Source: Streptomyces parvus (GTDB lineage Bacteria > Actinomycetota > Actinomycetes > Streptomycetales > Streptomycetaceae). Taken from it: a stretch of 64,000 nucleotides of DNA. The notes beneath the pieces are model-generated. The model did not search any database, was not told the origin of the DNA, and saw nothing but the letters and a program-made list of their open reading frames with translations. This document shows positions 15,782 through 24,234 of this stretch, piece by piece. The number at the start of each line of letters is the position of its first letter. Within the stretch, counting starts at the first letter, position 1. The stretch lies in NCBI RefSeq assembly GCF_014648875.1, contig NZ_BMRY01000005.1, positions 434,001 through 498,000 of the forward strand. Reading direction: 5' to 3'. Position numbers and translations under genes: made by a program.

Positions 15782-17418
15782 GGCCGGTCGCCTCCCGCCG
15801 CCACCAGCAGGGTGCGGAGCTCCGTCAGCGGGGGCGGCGTCCCGGCCGCGCTCGCCACGATCAGCTCCTCCATCGCGTAGAGGTGCGCGCGGATCGCCTC
15901 CGGCGGCAGATACGCGGTGTCGGCGGTCAGCGACACCGCGAGCGCGTCGCCCTCCTCCGTGACGTGCAGGCAGTAGCGGCACGCCACCCGGTCCTGGGTC
16001 GCCGGGAAACCGAAGGTGGTGCGCCGCCGGGCCTCGGCCGGCTCCGCACCGGTGGCCCGGGGGCCCTCGGGCAGGGCCCGTTCGACCAGGCGCATGTCGT
16101 TGAAGCAGCAGTAGGGGTGCACGTCGGTGCCGTACTCCGCGCTCAGCCGCTCCCCCAGCGCGTCCCACTCCACGGGGTCGTACACGGCGGCCCGGTACGC
16201 GCGCAGGGCGGACCGGTAGGCGGCGGGGAGAAGGTCGGTGAACGTGCCCGCGAGACCGGACGGCTCCGTGGGACCGGACGGCTCCATGGGACCGGACGGC
16301 TCCATGGGACCGTGCGGCTCCGTGGGACCGTGCGGCTCCGCGAGACCGGACGCCGCCCTGGGGCCGGACGCCTCCGCCAGGTCGAGGACGAACAGGCCGT
16401 CCTGCGACAGCGTCGAGACCAGGTCGCGCAGCGCCCCGGCGGTGCGGTTGCCGACGATCGGCATCACGGCCGCCGTACGGTGCCCCTCCCCCGCGGCGAC
16501 GAGCGCGGCCGACGCGGTGAGCAGCACGGTCGAGCCGCTGACCCGGTGCGTCGCCGCCACCGTGCCGACCGCCCGGGCCAGCGCGGGGGACACCAGTCGC
16601 CCGGTCCAGAAGCGCGGGGTGCGCGGCTGCGCGCACAGGTCGGGGAACATCGTCGGGGGCGCGGCCCGGTAGCCCGCCTCCCAGTGCGCCAGGGCCGCCG
16701 CCCCCCGTCGGCGGCCCGCCGCCGCGTGCTGGTCGCGGGCCAGGTCCAGCGGGGTGGTGGCGGGCGGCGGGCCGGCCGAGCCGCGCCGGACCAGCAGCCG
16801 CAGGTCCCGTACGAGGATCTCGGCGGCGTGCCCGTCGGCGGCGAGGTGGCACAGGACCAGCACGGCGTGGGTCACCCGGTCGCCCACGGTGATGAGGGCC
16901 GCGCGTACGGGCCACTCCGCCGCGTAGTCGAAACGGGTGGCGGACAGCCGGCCGAGCAGCGCCTCCGCCTCGGCCGCCGCCTCCGGGAGGCCGGCGGCCC
17001 GGGTCATCGTCACGGACAGGGTTCCGGCGTCCGCGAGGCTCTGGGCGGGCTCCCCGTCCAAAGCCGGCAGCAGGAGCCGGGTTCGCAGCGACTCGTGCCG
17101 CTCCGTCAGTCGCGTCAGCGCCCCCAGCGCCTCGGGTACGGTCACCGGTCGGCCCCGGTCGGCCAGCGGGAGGACGCGGCCGATGTTGAAGTAGTGGTCG
17201 TTGGGCGCGGTGCGGCGGATCGCGTGCCAGATGGCCCGTTGGCCCCAGGTGAGCGGGGCCCGGCCGGACCGCTCCCCGTGGAAGGCGATCTCGCGGCGCG
17301 TGTCGGAGCACGCCCCGGAGGGGACCGGGCCGCCGGGCGTCCCGGCCTTCTCCGGCTCCGTGTCCGCCGGCACCGACCCGGCCCTCAGCCCGGCGACCGT
17401 CACCGTCCCCTCAGGCAT
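15778..17418 (-). CDS. stand-alone NRPS condensation-domain protein
   Basis: The 546-residue protein resembles an NRPS condensation domain: L-T-W-G-Q-R-A-I-W near residue 57, R-H-E-S-L-R-T near 108, and C190-H-L-A-A-D-G196 in place of the usual HHxxxDG. The second histidine, the catalytic one, is kept; the first is Cys. Residues about 348-388 contain a run of six-residue repeats Pro-(Ser/His)-Gly-Pro-(Met/Thr)-Glu encoded by an 18-bp tandem repeat. The start overlaps the carrier-protein gene by 8 bp and the end overlaps the formamidase-like gene, so translation is coupled. It probably joins the substrate on the free carrier protein to the NRPS product. Confidence 0.75.
   Translation of the reverse strand: MPEGTVTVAGLRAGSVPADTEPEKAGTPGGPVPSGACSDTRREIAFHGERSGRAPLTWGQRAIWHAIRRTAPNDHYFNIGRVLPLADRGRPVTVPEALGALTRLTERHESLRTRLLLPALDGEPAQSLADAGTLSVTMTRAAGLPEAAAEAEALLGRLSATRFDYAAEWPVRAALITVGDRVTHAVLVLCHLAADGHAAEILVRDLRLLVRRGSAGPPPATTPLDLARDQHAAAGRRRGAAALAHWEAGYRAAPPTMFPDLCAQPRTPRFWTGRLVSPALARAVGTVAATHRVSGSTVLLTASAALVAAGEGHRTAAVMPIVGNRTAGALRDLVSTLSQDGLFVLDLAEASGPRAASGLAEPHGPTEPHGPMEPSGPMEPSGPTEPSGLAGTFTDLLPAAYRSALRAYRAAVYDPVEWDALGERLSAEYGTDVHPYCCFNDMRLVERALPEGPRATGAEPAEARRRTTFGFPATQDRVACRYCLHVTEEGDALAVSLTADTAYLPPEAIRAHLYAMEELIVASAAGTPPPLTELRTLLVAAGGDRP
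16253..16378. repeat. 18-bp tandem repeat inside the condensation gene
   Basis: Seven consecutive 18-bp units are visible. Units at 16271-16288 and 16289-16306 are identical (GGACCGGACGGCTCCATG); the others differ by one to several bases and decay toward 16378. The length is a multiple of three, so the frame is kept and changes in copy number only lengthen a proline-rich loop. Confidence 0.85.
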
Positions 17419-17701
17419 CGTTCCCTCCGTCCGCCGCCACGCCCAGCCCGGCCAGGTGACCGACCAGGCCGTCGAGGTCGTCGAGGAAGCGGAACGGACC
17501 GTCCAGGTCGAGGACGATCCCGAACTCCTCCTCCACCGCGTCGATCAGCCGCAGGAGCGCCAGGGACGTCACGCCGAGAGCGGTCAGCGAGGCTCCCGCA
17601 CTCAGCAGTTCCTCCTCCGTGACCTCGCCGTCGGTGGCGCGGGAGACCAGGACGGCGACCCTGCCCCTCAGCGCGGCCTCCGCGGCGGCCGGGGCCGTCA
17701 C
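17411..17701 (-). CDS. free-standing peptidyl/acyl carrier protein
   Basis: The 96-residue protein fits a single carrier domain. The phosphopantetheine serine is S46 in A-L-G-V-T-S-L-A-L-L-R-L, and the following helix reads I-D-A-V-E-E-E-F-G-I. GTG start overlapping the MbtH stop by GTGA, and the end overlaps the condensation gene by 8 bp. It would carry an activated acyl or aminoacyl unit used by the stand-alone condensation protein. The usual core G-G-x-S of PCPs is replaced by G-V-T-S, closer to trans-acting carriers. Confidence 0.8.
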   Translation of the reverse strand: MTAPAAAEAALRGRVAVLVSRATDGEVTEEELLSAGASLTALGVTSLALLRLIDAVEEEFGIVLDLDGPFRFLDDLDGLVGHLAGLGVAADGGNDA

Positions 17702-17901
17702 CGGCCCTGCTCCGCGAGGCGGCGGCGCAGGCTCAGCGGGCGGATGTCCTCCCAGACCCGGTCGACGTGGACCATGCACTCCTCCTCGGACCCCGTGAAC
17801 CCTTCCGCCCGCCAACCGGCCGGAGGATCCGTCCGGGCGGGCCACAACGCGTGCTGCTCCTCGTCGTTGACGACCACCTGGTATGCCGTCGCGTCGCTCA
17901 T
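17698..17901 (-). CDS. MbtH-like protein
   Basis: The 67-residue protein shows the MbtH family features N-D-E-E-Q-H-A-L-W-P near the start, G-W near residue 29, and S-E-E-E-C-M-V-H-V-D-R-V-W-E-D-I-R-P-L-S-L-R at the end. MbtH proteins bind adenylation domains and are needed for their folding or activity. Its gene overlaps the end of the NRPS gene and the start of the carrier-protein gene by four bases each, so it is the natural partner of the NRPS here. It is intact although the NRPS is broken. Confidence 0.92.
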   Translation of the reverse strand: MSDATAYQVVVNDEEQHALWPARTDPPAGWRAEGFTGSEEECMVHVDRVWEDIRPLSLRRRLAEQGR

Positions 17902-20524
17902 CGCTGCTCTCCTTCCGGTGCTGCCTGGGTCGTCCCTGCCGTCCCGGCCGCCGGTCGGCGGAGTTCGCCCACCAGGGCCGAGATCTCGGCGAGTGTCGGG
18001 GTGTCGAAGAAGGCGTCGAGGGGCACCTCGACGCCGAGCCGCTTGCGGATACGGGCGGCGATGGCGGTGATCGTCAGGGAGTGGCCGCCCAGGTCGAAGA
18101 GGTCCTCGTCCGGGCCGATGTCGTCGAGCCGCAGCACCTCCTGCCAGATCTCCCGCACCACGGCGGCGTCGCCGTCGAGCGCGGTCGGGGGGCCGTCGGG
18201 CCCGTCCGGCTCAGCCACGCCCGCCCCGTCCGGCCGGGTCCGGGGGGCCGCCGGCAGCCGGGCCCGGTCCACCTTTCCGTTCGGGGTGAGCGGCAGCGCG
18301 GTCAACGGGACCCACGCGGCCGGGATCATCGCGGCGGGGAGCGTACGGGCGAGACGGGCGCGCAGTTCGTCGGCGGCCGGGACCGCCGGGTCACCCGGGA
18401 CCCCGACCACGTACGCCACCAGCCGCTCCTGGCCGAACTCCCCGGCGCCCTCGCCCGGGTCCAGCACCACCACCGCCTGTGCCACTCCGGGGTGCTCGGC
18501 GAGCCGGGACTCGATCTCGCCCAGTTCGATCCGGTGGCCGCGCAGCTTCACCTGGGAGTCGAGGCGGCCCGCGAACTCCAGCCGCCCGTCGGGAAGCCGG
18601 CGTACCAGGTCGCCCGTGCGGTACATCCGGGATCCCGGCGGCCCCCACGGGTCGGGCACGAAGCACCGGGCGGTCAGCCCGGGGCGGCCCCGGTAGCCGT
18701 GCGCCACGCCCGCGCCTCCGAGGTGCAGTTCGCCGGGAAGGCCGTCGGGGACGGGTCCGCCGTGCTCGTCCAGCACGTACGCCCGGGTGGCGGCCAGCGG
18801 GCGGCCGATGGTCACCGGTTCGCCGGGGGACGGCTCGGCCAGCGTGGACCAGACGGTGGTCTCGGTCGGGCCGTAGACGTTGAACAACCTGCCTACGTCA
18901 ACGCCCAGTTCGGCGGCCAGCGGGCCGGGGAGCGCCTCGCCTCCGGCCAGGGCGACGAGTCCGGGACGGTGGAGCCCGGCGGCCAGCATCAGCCGCCAGC
19001 CGCTCGGCGTGGCCTGGACATGGGTGACGTCGTGGGTCTCGATCAGTTTCAGCAGCGCCGCTCCGTCACGCTGCCGCTCCTCCGGCACCAGGACGACCCG
19101 GCCGCCGGTGGTCAGCGGCAGCAGCAGTTCCACGGTGGAGATGTCGAAGGACAGCGAGGTGAGCCCCAGCCAGCGGTGGCCCGGGGCCGCCTCCAGCAGG
19201 TCGGCCAGCGAGCCGATCAGGTTGGCGAGGGCGCTGTGCGGGACCTCGACGCCCTTGGGCCGGCCGGTGGAGCCGGAGGTGTAGAGGACATAGGCGGGGT
19301 GAACTCCGGCCGGGACGGCCGTCCGCCGACGCGGCGGCGCGGCGACGGCAGGGTCCGGGGACAGCACGGGCAGCCCGGCCGGCAGCCCCTCCGGTACCGG
19401 CCCCTCGATCACGAGGGCGGAAAGCCCGGCGTCCGCCCGCACGAAGGCCAGCCGCTCGGCCGGGTAGCCGGGGTCCAGCGGTACGTACGCGGCCCCGGCC
19501 GACAACGTGCCCAACAGGGTCGTCAGTTCGGCAACCGAGCGGGGCACCTGGACACCGACGAGGTCACCGGGGCCGATGCCCTCGGCGGCCAGCCGGTCGG
19601 CGAAAGCCTCCACGGCCGCGTGCAGTTCACCGTAGGAGAGTTCCGTGCCGTCGGCCGCCACCACGGCCACCGCGTCGGGTGTCGCGGCGGCCCGCTCCGC
19701 GAACATCCCGACCACCGTGGCGTCCGCCGGGCGGGCCGCGGGCGTCCCGTTGTCCGCGTACAGCGCCCGCTCCAGCTCGTCGCCCGACAGCAGCGGCAGG
19801 TCGGCGAGGCGGATGCCGGGGTCGGCGAGCACCGCGTCCAGGAGGGCGCGGAAGTGGCCGACGATCCGGGCGGGCGCACCGGGCGCGAAGGTGTCGGCCC
19901 GGTACTGGAACGAGACGTCCAGCCGGTCCGGGCCGGAGACCAGTTGGAGGTGGGCGAGGTTGCGTACGGCGCCCGGGAAGCCGATCCAGTCCACCTCGAC
20001 GTCCGGGGCCTGAAGCGCCTCCCAGCCGGTGCGGCGGCGGTAGCTGACCGAGAGCGGGGTGAGCGGGGTGCGCGGGGTGAGGCCGCGCACGGCCCGGCCG
20101 AGCGGGACCGGGCGGTGGTCGTAGAGGGCCGCCAGCTCGGCCCGGACGTCCCGGGCGAAGTCGGCGAAGCTCCGGTGCGGGTCGGGGCGGGTGAGGACGG
20201 GCAGCTCGTTGACGTACAGGCCGATGTGCTCGGGGCTTCCCGGGCGGCGGGTGGACAGTTCCACTGCGGTGGCGGGCGAGCTGTTGCCGTAGCGGAGCAG
20301 CAGGGTGTGCCAGAGGGCGAGGAGCAGCTCGAACCGGGTGACGCCGAGGGAGCGCGCGGTGTCGGCGAGACGGGCGAGGGGCGATCCCTCAAGGGTGAAC
20401 GGCACGGCGTCCCCGGGCGCGGGTGAGGTGGCGTCCCGTGCGTCGACGAGGAGGCCGGGCAGCGCGGGGGCGGCCGGGTCCGACCAGCGGTCCGCCCAGA
20501 AGTTCCGGGCCGCCTCGGTCGCAC
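17898..20524 (-). CDS. NRPS fragment 3: C-terminal half of condensation domain, adenylation domain, PCP
   Basis: This piece opens in mid condensation domain (A-R-N-F-W-A-D-R-W, a position usually near residue 190 of the domain), lacks the HHxxxDG half, then carries a complete adenylation domain: L-Y-T-S-G-S-T-G-R-P-K-G, V-Y-G-P-T-E-T-T-V-W-S, Y-R-T-G-D-L-V-R and N-G-K-V-D, and a carrier domain with D-L-G-G-H-S-L. No natural start codon with a ribosome site was seen at its head; an open frame continues back to 20645 only as non-homologous sequence. It overlaps the MbtH gene by four bases. Substrate specificity was not decoded. Confidence 0.7.
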
Positions 20525-20530
20525 CGTGAC
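20512..20530. other. deletion and frame-change junction in the NRPS
   Basis: Upstream on the coding strand the carrier domain ends A-R-I-R-A-A-A-G-V-T-V, where about 30 further residues are normal. One frame later the sequence resumes at A-T-E-A-A-R-N-F-W-A-D-R-W in the middle of a condensation domain. About 250 codons appear to be missing and the frame shifts at the same spot. Confidence 0.75.
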
Positions 20531-21667
20531 CCCGGCGGCGGCCCGGATCCGGGCGACGACACGGGTGGCGAGGAGCGAGTGTCCGCCCAGGTCGAAGAAG
20601 TCGTCCAGCGCGCCCGCCCGGTCCAGGCCCAGCACCTCCGTCCACACCTCGCCGACCAGCGCCTCCGCGTCGGTGCGCGGGGCGACGTATCCGGGTCCGA
20701 GGTCGGGCCGCCGCTCGGGCGCGGGCAGGGCGAGGTGGTCCACCTTGCCGTTCGGGGTCAGCGGCAGGGCGTCCAGCACGACCAGCGAGTTCGGGACGAG
20801 GTGGGCCGGGAGCCTGGCGGCCAGCGCGGCCCGCAGCGCGCTGGTGGACAACCCGCCGCCGGCCTGCCCGGCCGGGCTGTCCCCGGCCGGCGGTGTGCCC
20901 GCGCCGCCCGGCCCGCCCGCGTCGCCGCCCCGCTCCGGGACCACATACCCGACCAGCGCCTCGTCCCGTACGGTCACCACCGCCCGGCCGACCCCGTCCA
21001 GGGCCAGCAGAGCGGCCTCCACCTCGCCGGGTTCCACGCGGAAGCCGCGTACCTTGACCTGGTCGTCGATCCGGCCCAGGAATTCCAGCCGGCCGTCCGT
21101 CCGCCAGCGGACCAGGTCGCCGGTCCGGTAGCGGCGGGAGCCGGGCGGTCCGTACGGGTCGGGCACGAAGGCCCGCGCGGTGGCCCCGGCCCGGCCGCCG
21201 TAGCCGTACGTCACCCCGGCGCCGCCGACGAGGAGTTCACCGGCCGCTCCCTGCGGCATGAGCCGTCCGAGGGGGTCGCAGACGGTGAGCACGGTCCCGC
21301 CGACCGGGCTGCCGATGGGCGGGCGGTGGAGGGCGTCGGCGTGGCCCAGGTCCGCGGTGGCGGCGATGACGGTGGTCTCGGTGGGCCCGTAGGAGTTGAC
21401 CACTCGTACGGTGTCCCCGAACCGGGCCCGCCACGCTGCCACCGCCCCGGGCTGCACCTGGTCCGCGCCGAGGATCAGGAGTCGCAGGCCCGGGGGCCGG
21501 GTGACGGCGTCGAGGTCGTCGGCCAGCTCGTGCCAGTACGGGGTGGGCAGGTCCAGGACGGTGGGACCCGCGCCCCGCGCGGCGGCGAGGCGGAGGTGAT
21601 CGGGCAGGGTGCTGCCGGGATCGGGGACGACGAGGCGGGCCCCGGCGGTGAGTGCCGGGAAGATCTC
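20525..21667 (-). pseudogene. NRPS fragment 2: C-terminal part of adenylation domain 1 and truncated PCP
   Basis: Directly after the amber codon the same frame continues with E-I-F-P-A-L-T-A-G-A-R, then S-Y-G-P-T-E-T-T-V-I, G-E-L-L-V-G-G-A-G-V, Y-R-T-G-D-L-V-R-W, V-K-V-R-G-F-R-V-E, N-G-K-V-D and the carrier motif D-L-G-G-H-S-L-L. It therefore is the rest of the first adenylation domain and most of its carrier domain. The carrier domain stops short at the frame junction. In-frame internal Met and Val codons exist, but a protein starting there would lack the adenylation core. Confidence 0.75.
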
Positions 21668-21670
21668 CTA
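21668..21670 (-). other. in-frame amber codon in the first adenylation domain
   Basis: The coding strand reads GCC-TAG-GAG-ATC-TTC where the family expects A-E-E-I-F-P. A single G to T change of a GAG codon explains it. Frame is identical on both sides. Confidence 0.85.
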
Positions 21671-23809
21671 GGCGTGGGTGTCGAAGCTCAGCGACGCGAA
21701 CTGCAGCACCTCGTCGTCCGCCGTGAGGCCGTAGTGCTCGCGCATCCAGCCGACGCGGGCCGCCAGTGCGCGGTGCGGGACGACGACGCCCTTGGGCCTG
21801 CCGGTGGAGCCGGAGGTGTGGATGACGTAGGCGGGATGGTCGGGGCCCGCCGCCCAACCCGGGTCGGGCACACCGGCCGGACCGGGTGCCTCGGGGGCGA
21901 GCACGACGGGGGCGTTCTCGGGGGCGTTCCGGGGGACGTTCACGGGGCCGCCCGGCGCGGCGCCCGGAAGCTCGGGGCCGCCCGCGGAGCCCTCCTCCTC
22001 GGCACGCGGACACTCGGGGTCGCCGACCGGGACCCCCTCCGCGGACTCCGGGTCGGCCACGACCACCCGTACGCCGGTGTCCGCGACCATGAGGTCGAGA
22101 CGGGCGGGGGGATAGGCCGGGTCCAGGGGCAGATAGGCCGCGCCGGCCCGCCAGGCGGCCAGCATCGCGGTGACCGCCCGCGTACCGCGCGGCAGGCGGA
22201 CGCCGACCGTGTCTCCGTCCCGCACACCCGCGCCCCGCAGCCGCACCGCGAGCGCCCCGGCCGCCTCCCACAGCTCCCGGTAGGTCAGCGCCCCGCCCGC
22301 GTCACGCACCGCCGTCCGGTCGTCGCCGTACGTCCGCACCGCACGTTCCAGCGTGGCGGGCAGCGCTTCCGCGTCGGCTTCCGGGACCGCGCAGCCGGTG
22401 CCCAGGGCGAGCAGCTCGTCCTCCTCCGCCCCGGTCAGGAGCGGCAGTCCGGGCACCGGGGCATCCGGGTCCGCCAGCGCCCCGCGCAGGAGCGTCTCGA
22501 AGTGCCGGGCGAACCGGGTCACCCAGGGGGCGTCGAACAGATCGGTGCGGTAGCCGAAGACGGCGATCAGGTCGTCGCCCTCACGGCGCAGGTCGAGCAT
22601 CACCTCGAACTTGCTGGCCGCATGTCCGCCGTCCGCCTCGGCACAGCCCAGGCCTGCGAACTCCCCCGCGTGAGCGTCCGGTTCGTCCTGGGTGTGCACG
22701 GTCAGCAGAGTCTGGAAGAGCGGGCTGCCACCGAGCCGGCGCTCGACGCCCAGTTCGTCGATGAGCCGCTCGAAGGGGACCCGGTCATGGGCGAATCCGG
22801 CCAGCACGGAGCGGCGCAACCGGCGCAGCAGCTCCGCGAAGGACGGGGCTCCCGCGAGTTCGGCGCGCAGGACGAGGGTGGAGGAGAAGTAGCCGATCAC
22901 CGGCTCCAGTTCCGGCTCGCTCCGGCCGGCCGCGGGGACTCCGACACAGAAGTCGTCCTGGCGCGTCCAGCGGTGCAGCAGCACCTGGTAGGCGGCGAGC
23001 AGCACCATGAACGGGGTGCACCGCTTCTGGCGGGCCAAGGCGTCCACCGCCTGGCCCGCACCGGTGAGCCGCCGGGTGTGGAAGGCCCCGCCGGGACCTT
23101 CGCCCGACGGCGTGACGGTGGGGCGCAGGTCGAGCACGGGCGCGCCCGCCAGCCGCTCCCGCCAGTGGGCCACCGCCGCGTCCGCCTCGGGGCCTGCCGC
23201 GAACTCCCTCTCCCTGCAAGCGTATTCGGTGTACGGGAGCAGTTCGGGCAGCTCGACCGTGCGGCCGTCCAGATGGGCGGCATACCGGGTGGCCAGCTCG
23301 GCGCGCAGCAGGTTCAGCGACCAGCCGTCGGCGACGATGTGGTGCAGGACGAGGCACAGCAGGTGCTCGTCGTCGTCGGTGCGCAGCAGGGTCACCCGCA
23401 GCAGCGGACCGCGGGCGAGGTCGAAGGCGGCATTGGTCCGCTCGGCGAGCAGCCGGGTCGCGCCCCCGGGGCGTCGGCGCAGGTCGACGCTCTCGACCGG
23501 GACAGGAGCGGGGGGTTCCACGAGGGCGACCGGACGGCCGTCCCGGTCGGGGAAGCGGGTGCGCAGGGCCTCGTGCCGGGCGGCGGTGGCGTCGAACGCG
23601 GAGCGCAGGGCCGGTTCGTGGAGCGCACCGGTCAGGCGGAGGACGAGCGGGATGTTGTAGGAAGCGTCGTCGGGGTCCAACTGGTGCAGGAACCAGAGGC
23701 GTTCCTGCGCCGGGCTCAGGGGGAGGCCGACGCCTTCCCCTCCTGGCGCCATCGCCGGTTCGAGGGCGTCGTCCGTGCCCGCCGTGGCCCCACCTGACGT
23801 ACCGATCAT
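21668..23809 (-). CDS. NRPS fragment 1: condensation domain and N-terminal part of adenylation domain
   Basis: The 713-residue product of the first fragment starts at an ATG and has an intact condensation domain (L-S-P-A-Q-E-R-L-W-F at residue 31, H156-H-I-V-A-D-G162, and the late motif R-D-D-F-C-V-G-V-P-A-A-G-R). From about residue 480 comes the adenylation domain with L-T-Y-R-E-L and the P-loop-like H-T-S-G-S-T-G-R-P-K-G. It ends at the amber codon before the substrate-binding half. As a protein it could still condense but not adenylate. First gene of the NRPS operon; a dre-like site lies 185 bp before its start. Confidence 0.75.
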   Translation of the reverse strand: MIGTSGGATAGTDDALEPAMAPGGEGVGLPLSPAQERLWFLHQLDPDDASYNIPLVLRLTGALHEPALRSAFDATAARHEALRTRFPDRDGRPVALVEPPAPVPVESVDLRRRPGGATRLLAERTNAAFDLARGPLLRVTLLRTDDDEHLLCLVLHHIVADGWSLNLLRAELATRYAAHLDGRTVELPELLPYTEYACREREFAAGPEADAAVAHWRERLAGAPVLDLRPTVTPSGEGPGGAFHTRRLTGAGQAVDALARQKRCTPFMVLLAAYQVLLHRWTRQDDFCVGVPAAGRSEPELEPVIGYFSSTLVLRAELAGAPSFAELLRRLRRSVLAGFAHDRVPFERLIDELGVERRLGGSPLFQTLLTVHTQDEPDAHAGEFAGLGCAEADGGHAASKFEVMLDLRREGDDLIAVFGYRTDLFDAPWVTRFARHFETLLRGALADPDAPVPGLPLLTGAEEDELLALGTGCAVPEADAEALPATLERAVRTYGDDRTAVRDAGGALTYRELWEAAGALAVRLRGAGVRDGDTVGVRLPRGTRAVTAMLAAWRAGAAYLPLDPAYPPARLDLMVADTGVRVVVADPESAEGVPVGDPECPRAEEEGSAGGPELPGAAPGGPVNVPRNAPENAPVVLAPEAPGPAGVPDPGWAAGPDHPAYVIHTSGSTGRPKGVVVPHRALAARVGWMREHYGLTADDEVLQFASLSFDTHA

Positions 23810-24162
23810 GTGCGGTGCTCCCCTGTGTGCCGAACGTCGGCGACCGCATCACCGAGGACGGCGGGCAGCACCGGACGCTTGTGCCGACGGGTCGTCAGAA
23901 AGCAGCGCAGGGGGCCGCAGTAGCGTGTTCCGGCCTCCCCGCGATCTCGGCCCCGGGCAACGGTCACGCTAGGAGGAGAACCCAGGTCAAGTCAATGGTC
24001 TGGACCAAAAGGAGATGGCTGGTACCGACCACACAGGAAGGGACATTAGTGAGGGAAAGGTATGCCAACCCCTCTCCAGCTGGCTGAAATCGCCGTTCCG
24101 TCGGGCTCCCGAGGTGCTTTTCCGGCGGCCCTGACCGCAGGAGGTCGTACGGGGAAACAGGA
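23810..24162. other. NRPS promoter region
   Basis: This gap before the NRPS operon contains no convincing gene. It holds the DasR-type site at 23994-24009 and, nearer the symporter side, the terminator hairpin at 24163-24211. An open frame starting at 24062 crosses the hairpin and is not believed. Confidence 0.5.
23994..24009. promoter_or_regulatory. dre-like DasR (GntR family) binding site
   Basis: AATGGTCTGGACCAAA contains the perfect inverted repeat TGGTC-TG-GACCA and matches the published dre consensus ACTGGTCTAGACCACT at 12 of 16 positions, including the whole TGGTCTnGACCA core. DasR represses antibiotic and chitin genes until glucosamine-6-phosphate accumulates. The site is 185 bp upstream of the NRPS start, which fits control of that operon. 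Binding is inferred from the match. Confidence 0.6.
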
Positions 24163-24211
24163 CAGCGCCCCCGTGCCGTCCACGTACGGATACGTGGGGC
24201 AGGGGGCGCTG
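24163..24211 (-). terminator. long hairpin after the dicarboxylate symporter gene
   Basis: CAGCGCCCCC and its exact complement close a stem that continues with TGCC/GGCA and CCACGT/ACGTGG segments. It begins about 25 bases after the symporter stop codon and would end that transcript. Confidence 0.65.
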
Positions 24212-24234
24212 TCGGGTCTTGCCGGTCGCCGTCG

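Larger units (their letters stand above)
17898..23809 (-). pseudogene. dimodular NRPS (C-A-PCP-C-A-PCP), disrupted
   Basis: Read as a whole, this stretch encodes one nonribosomal peptide synthetase of two modules, but it cannot be translated through. An in-frame TAG at 21668-21670 replaces the glutamate codon expected in F-D-T-H-A-E-E-I-F-P of the first adenylation domain, and near 20512-20530 the reading frame changes while the end of the first carrier domain and the first half of the second condensation domain are missing. Without these the order would be C, A, PCP, C, A, PCP with no terminal thioesterase. The three pieces are listed separately. An assembly error must be excluded before calling the gene dead. 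Confidence 0.8.

Noticed and set aside
13814..17311. A single 1165-codon reverse frame across two genes
   Set aside because: Only its last 655 codons are protein-like; the upper part is out of phase with the true condensation gene. Two overlapping genes explain the region better.
21668..21670. Stop-codon readthrough with pyrrolysine or selenocysteine in the NRPS
   Set aside because: TAG at a glutamate position with no known decoding system in Streptomyces, together with the second lesion, makes mutation simpler.
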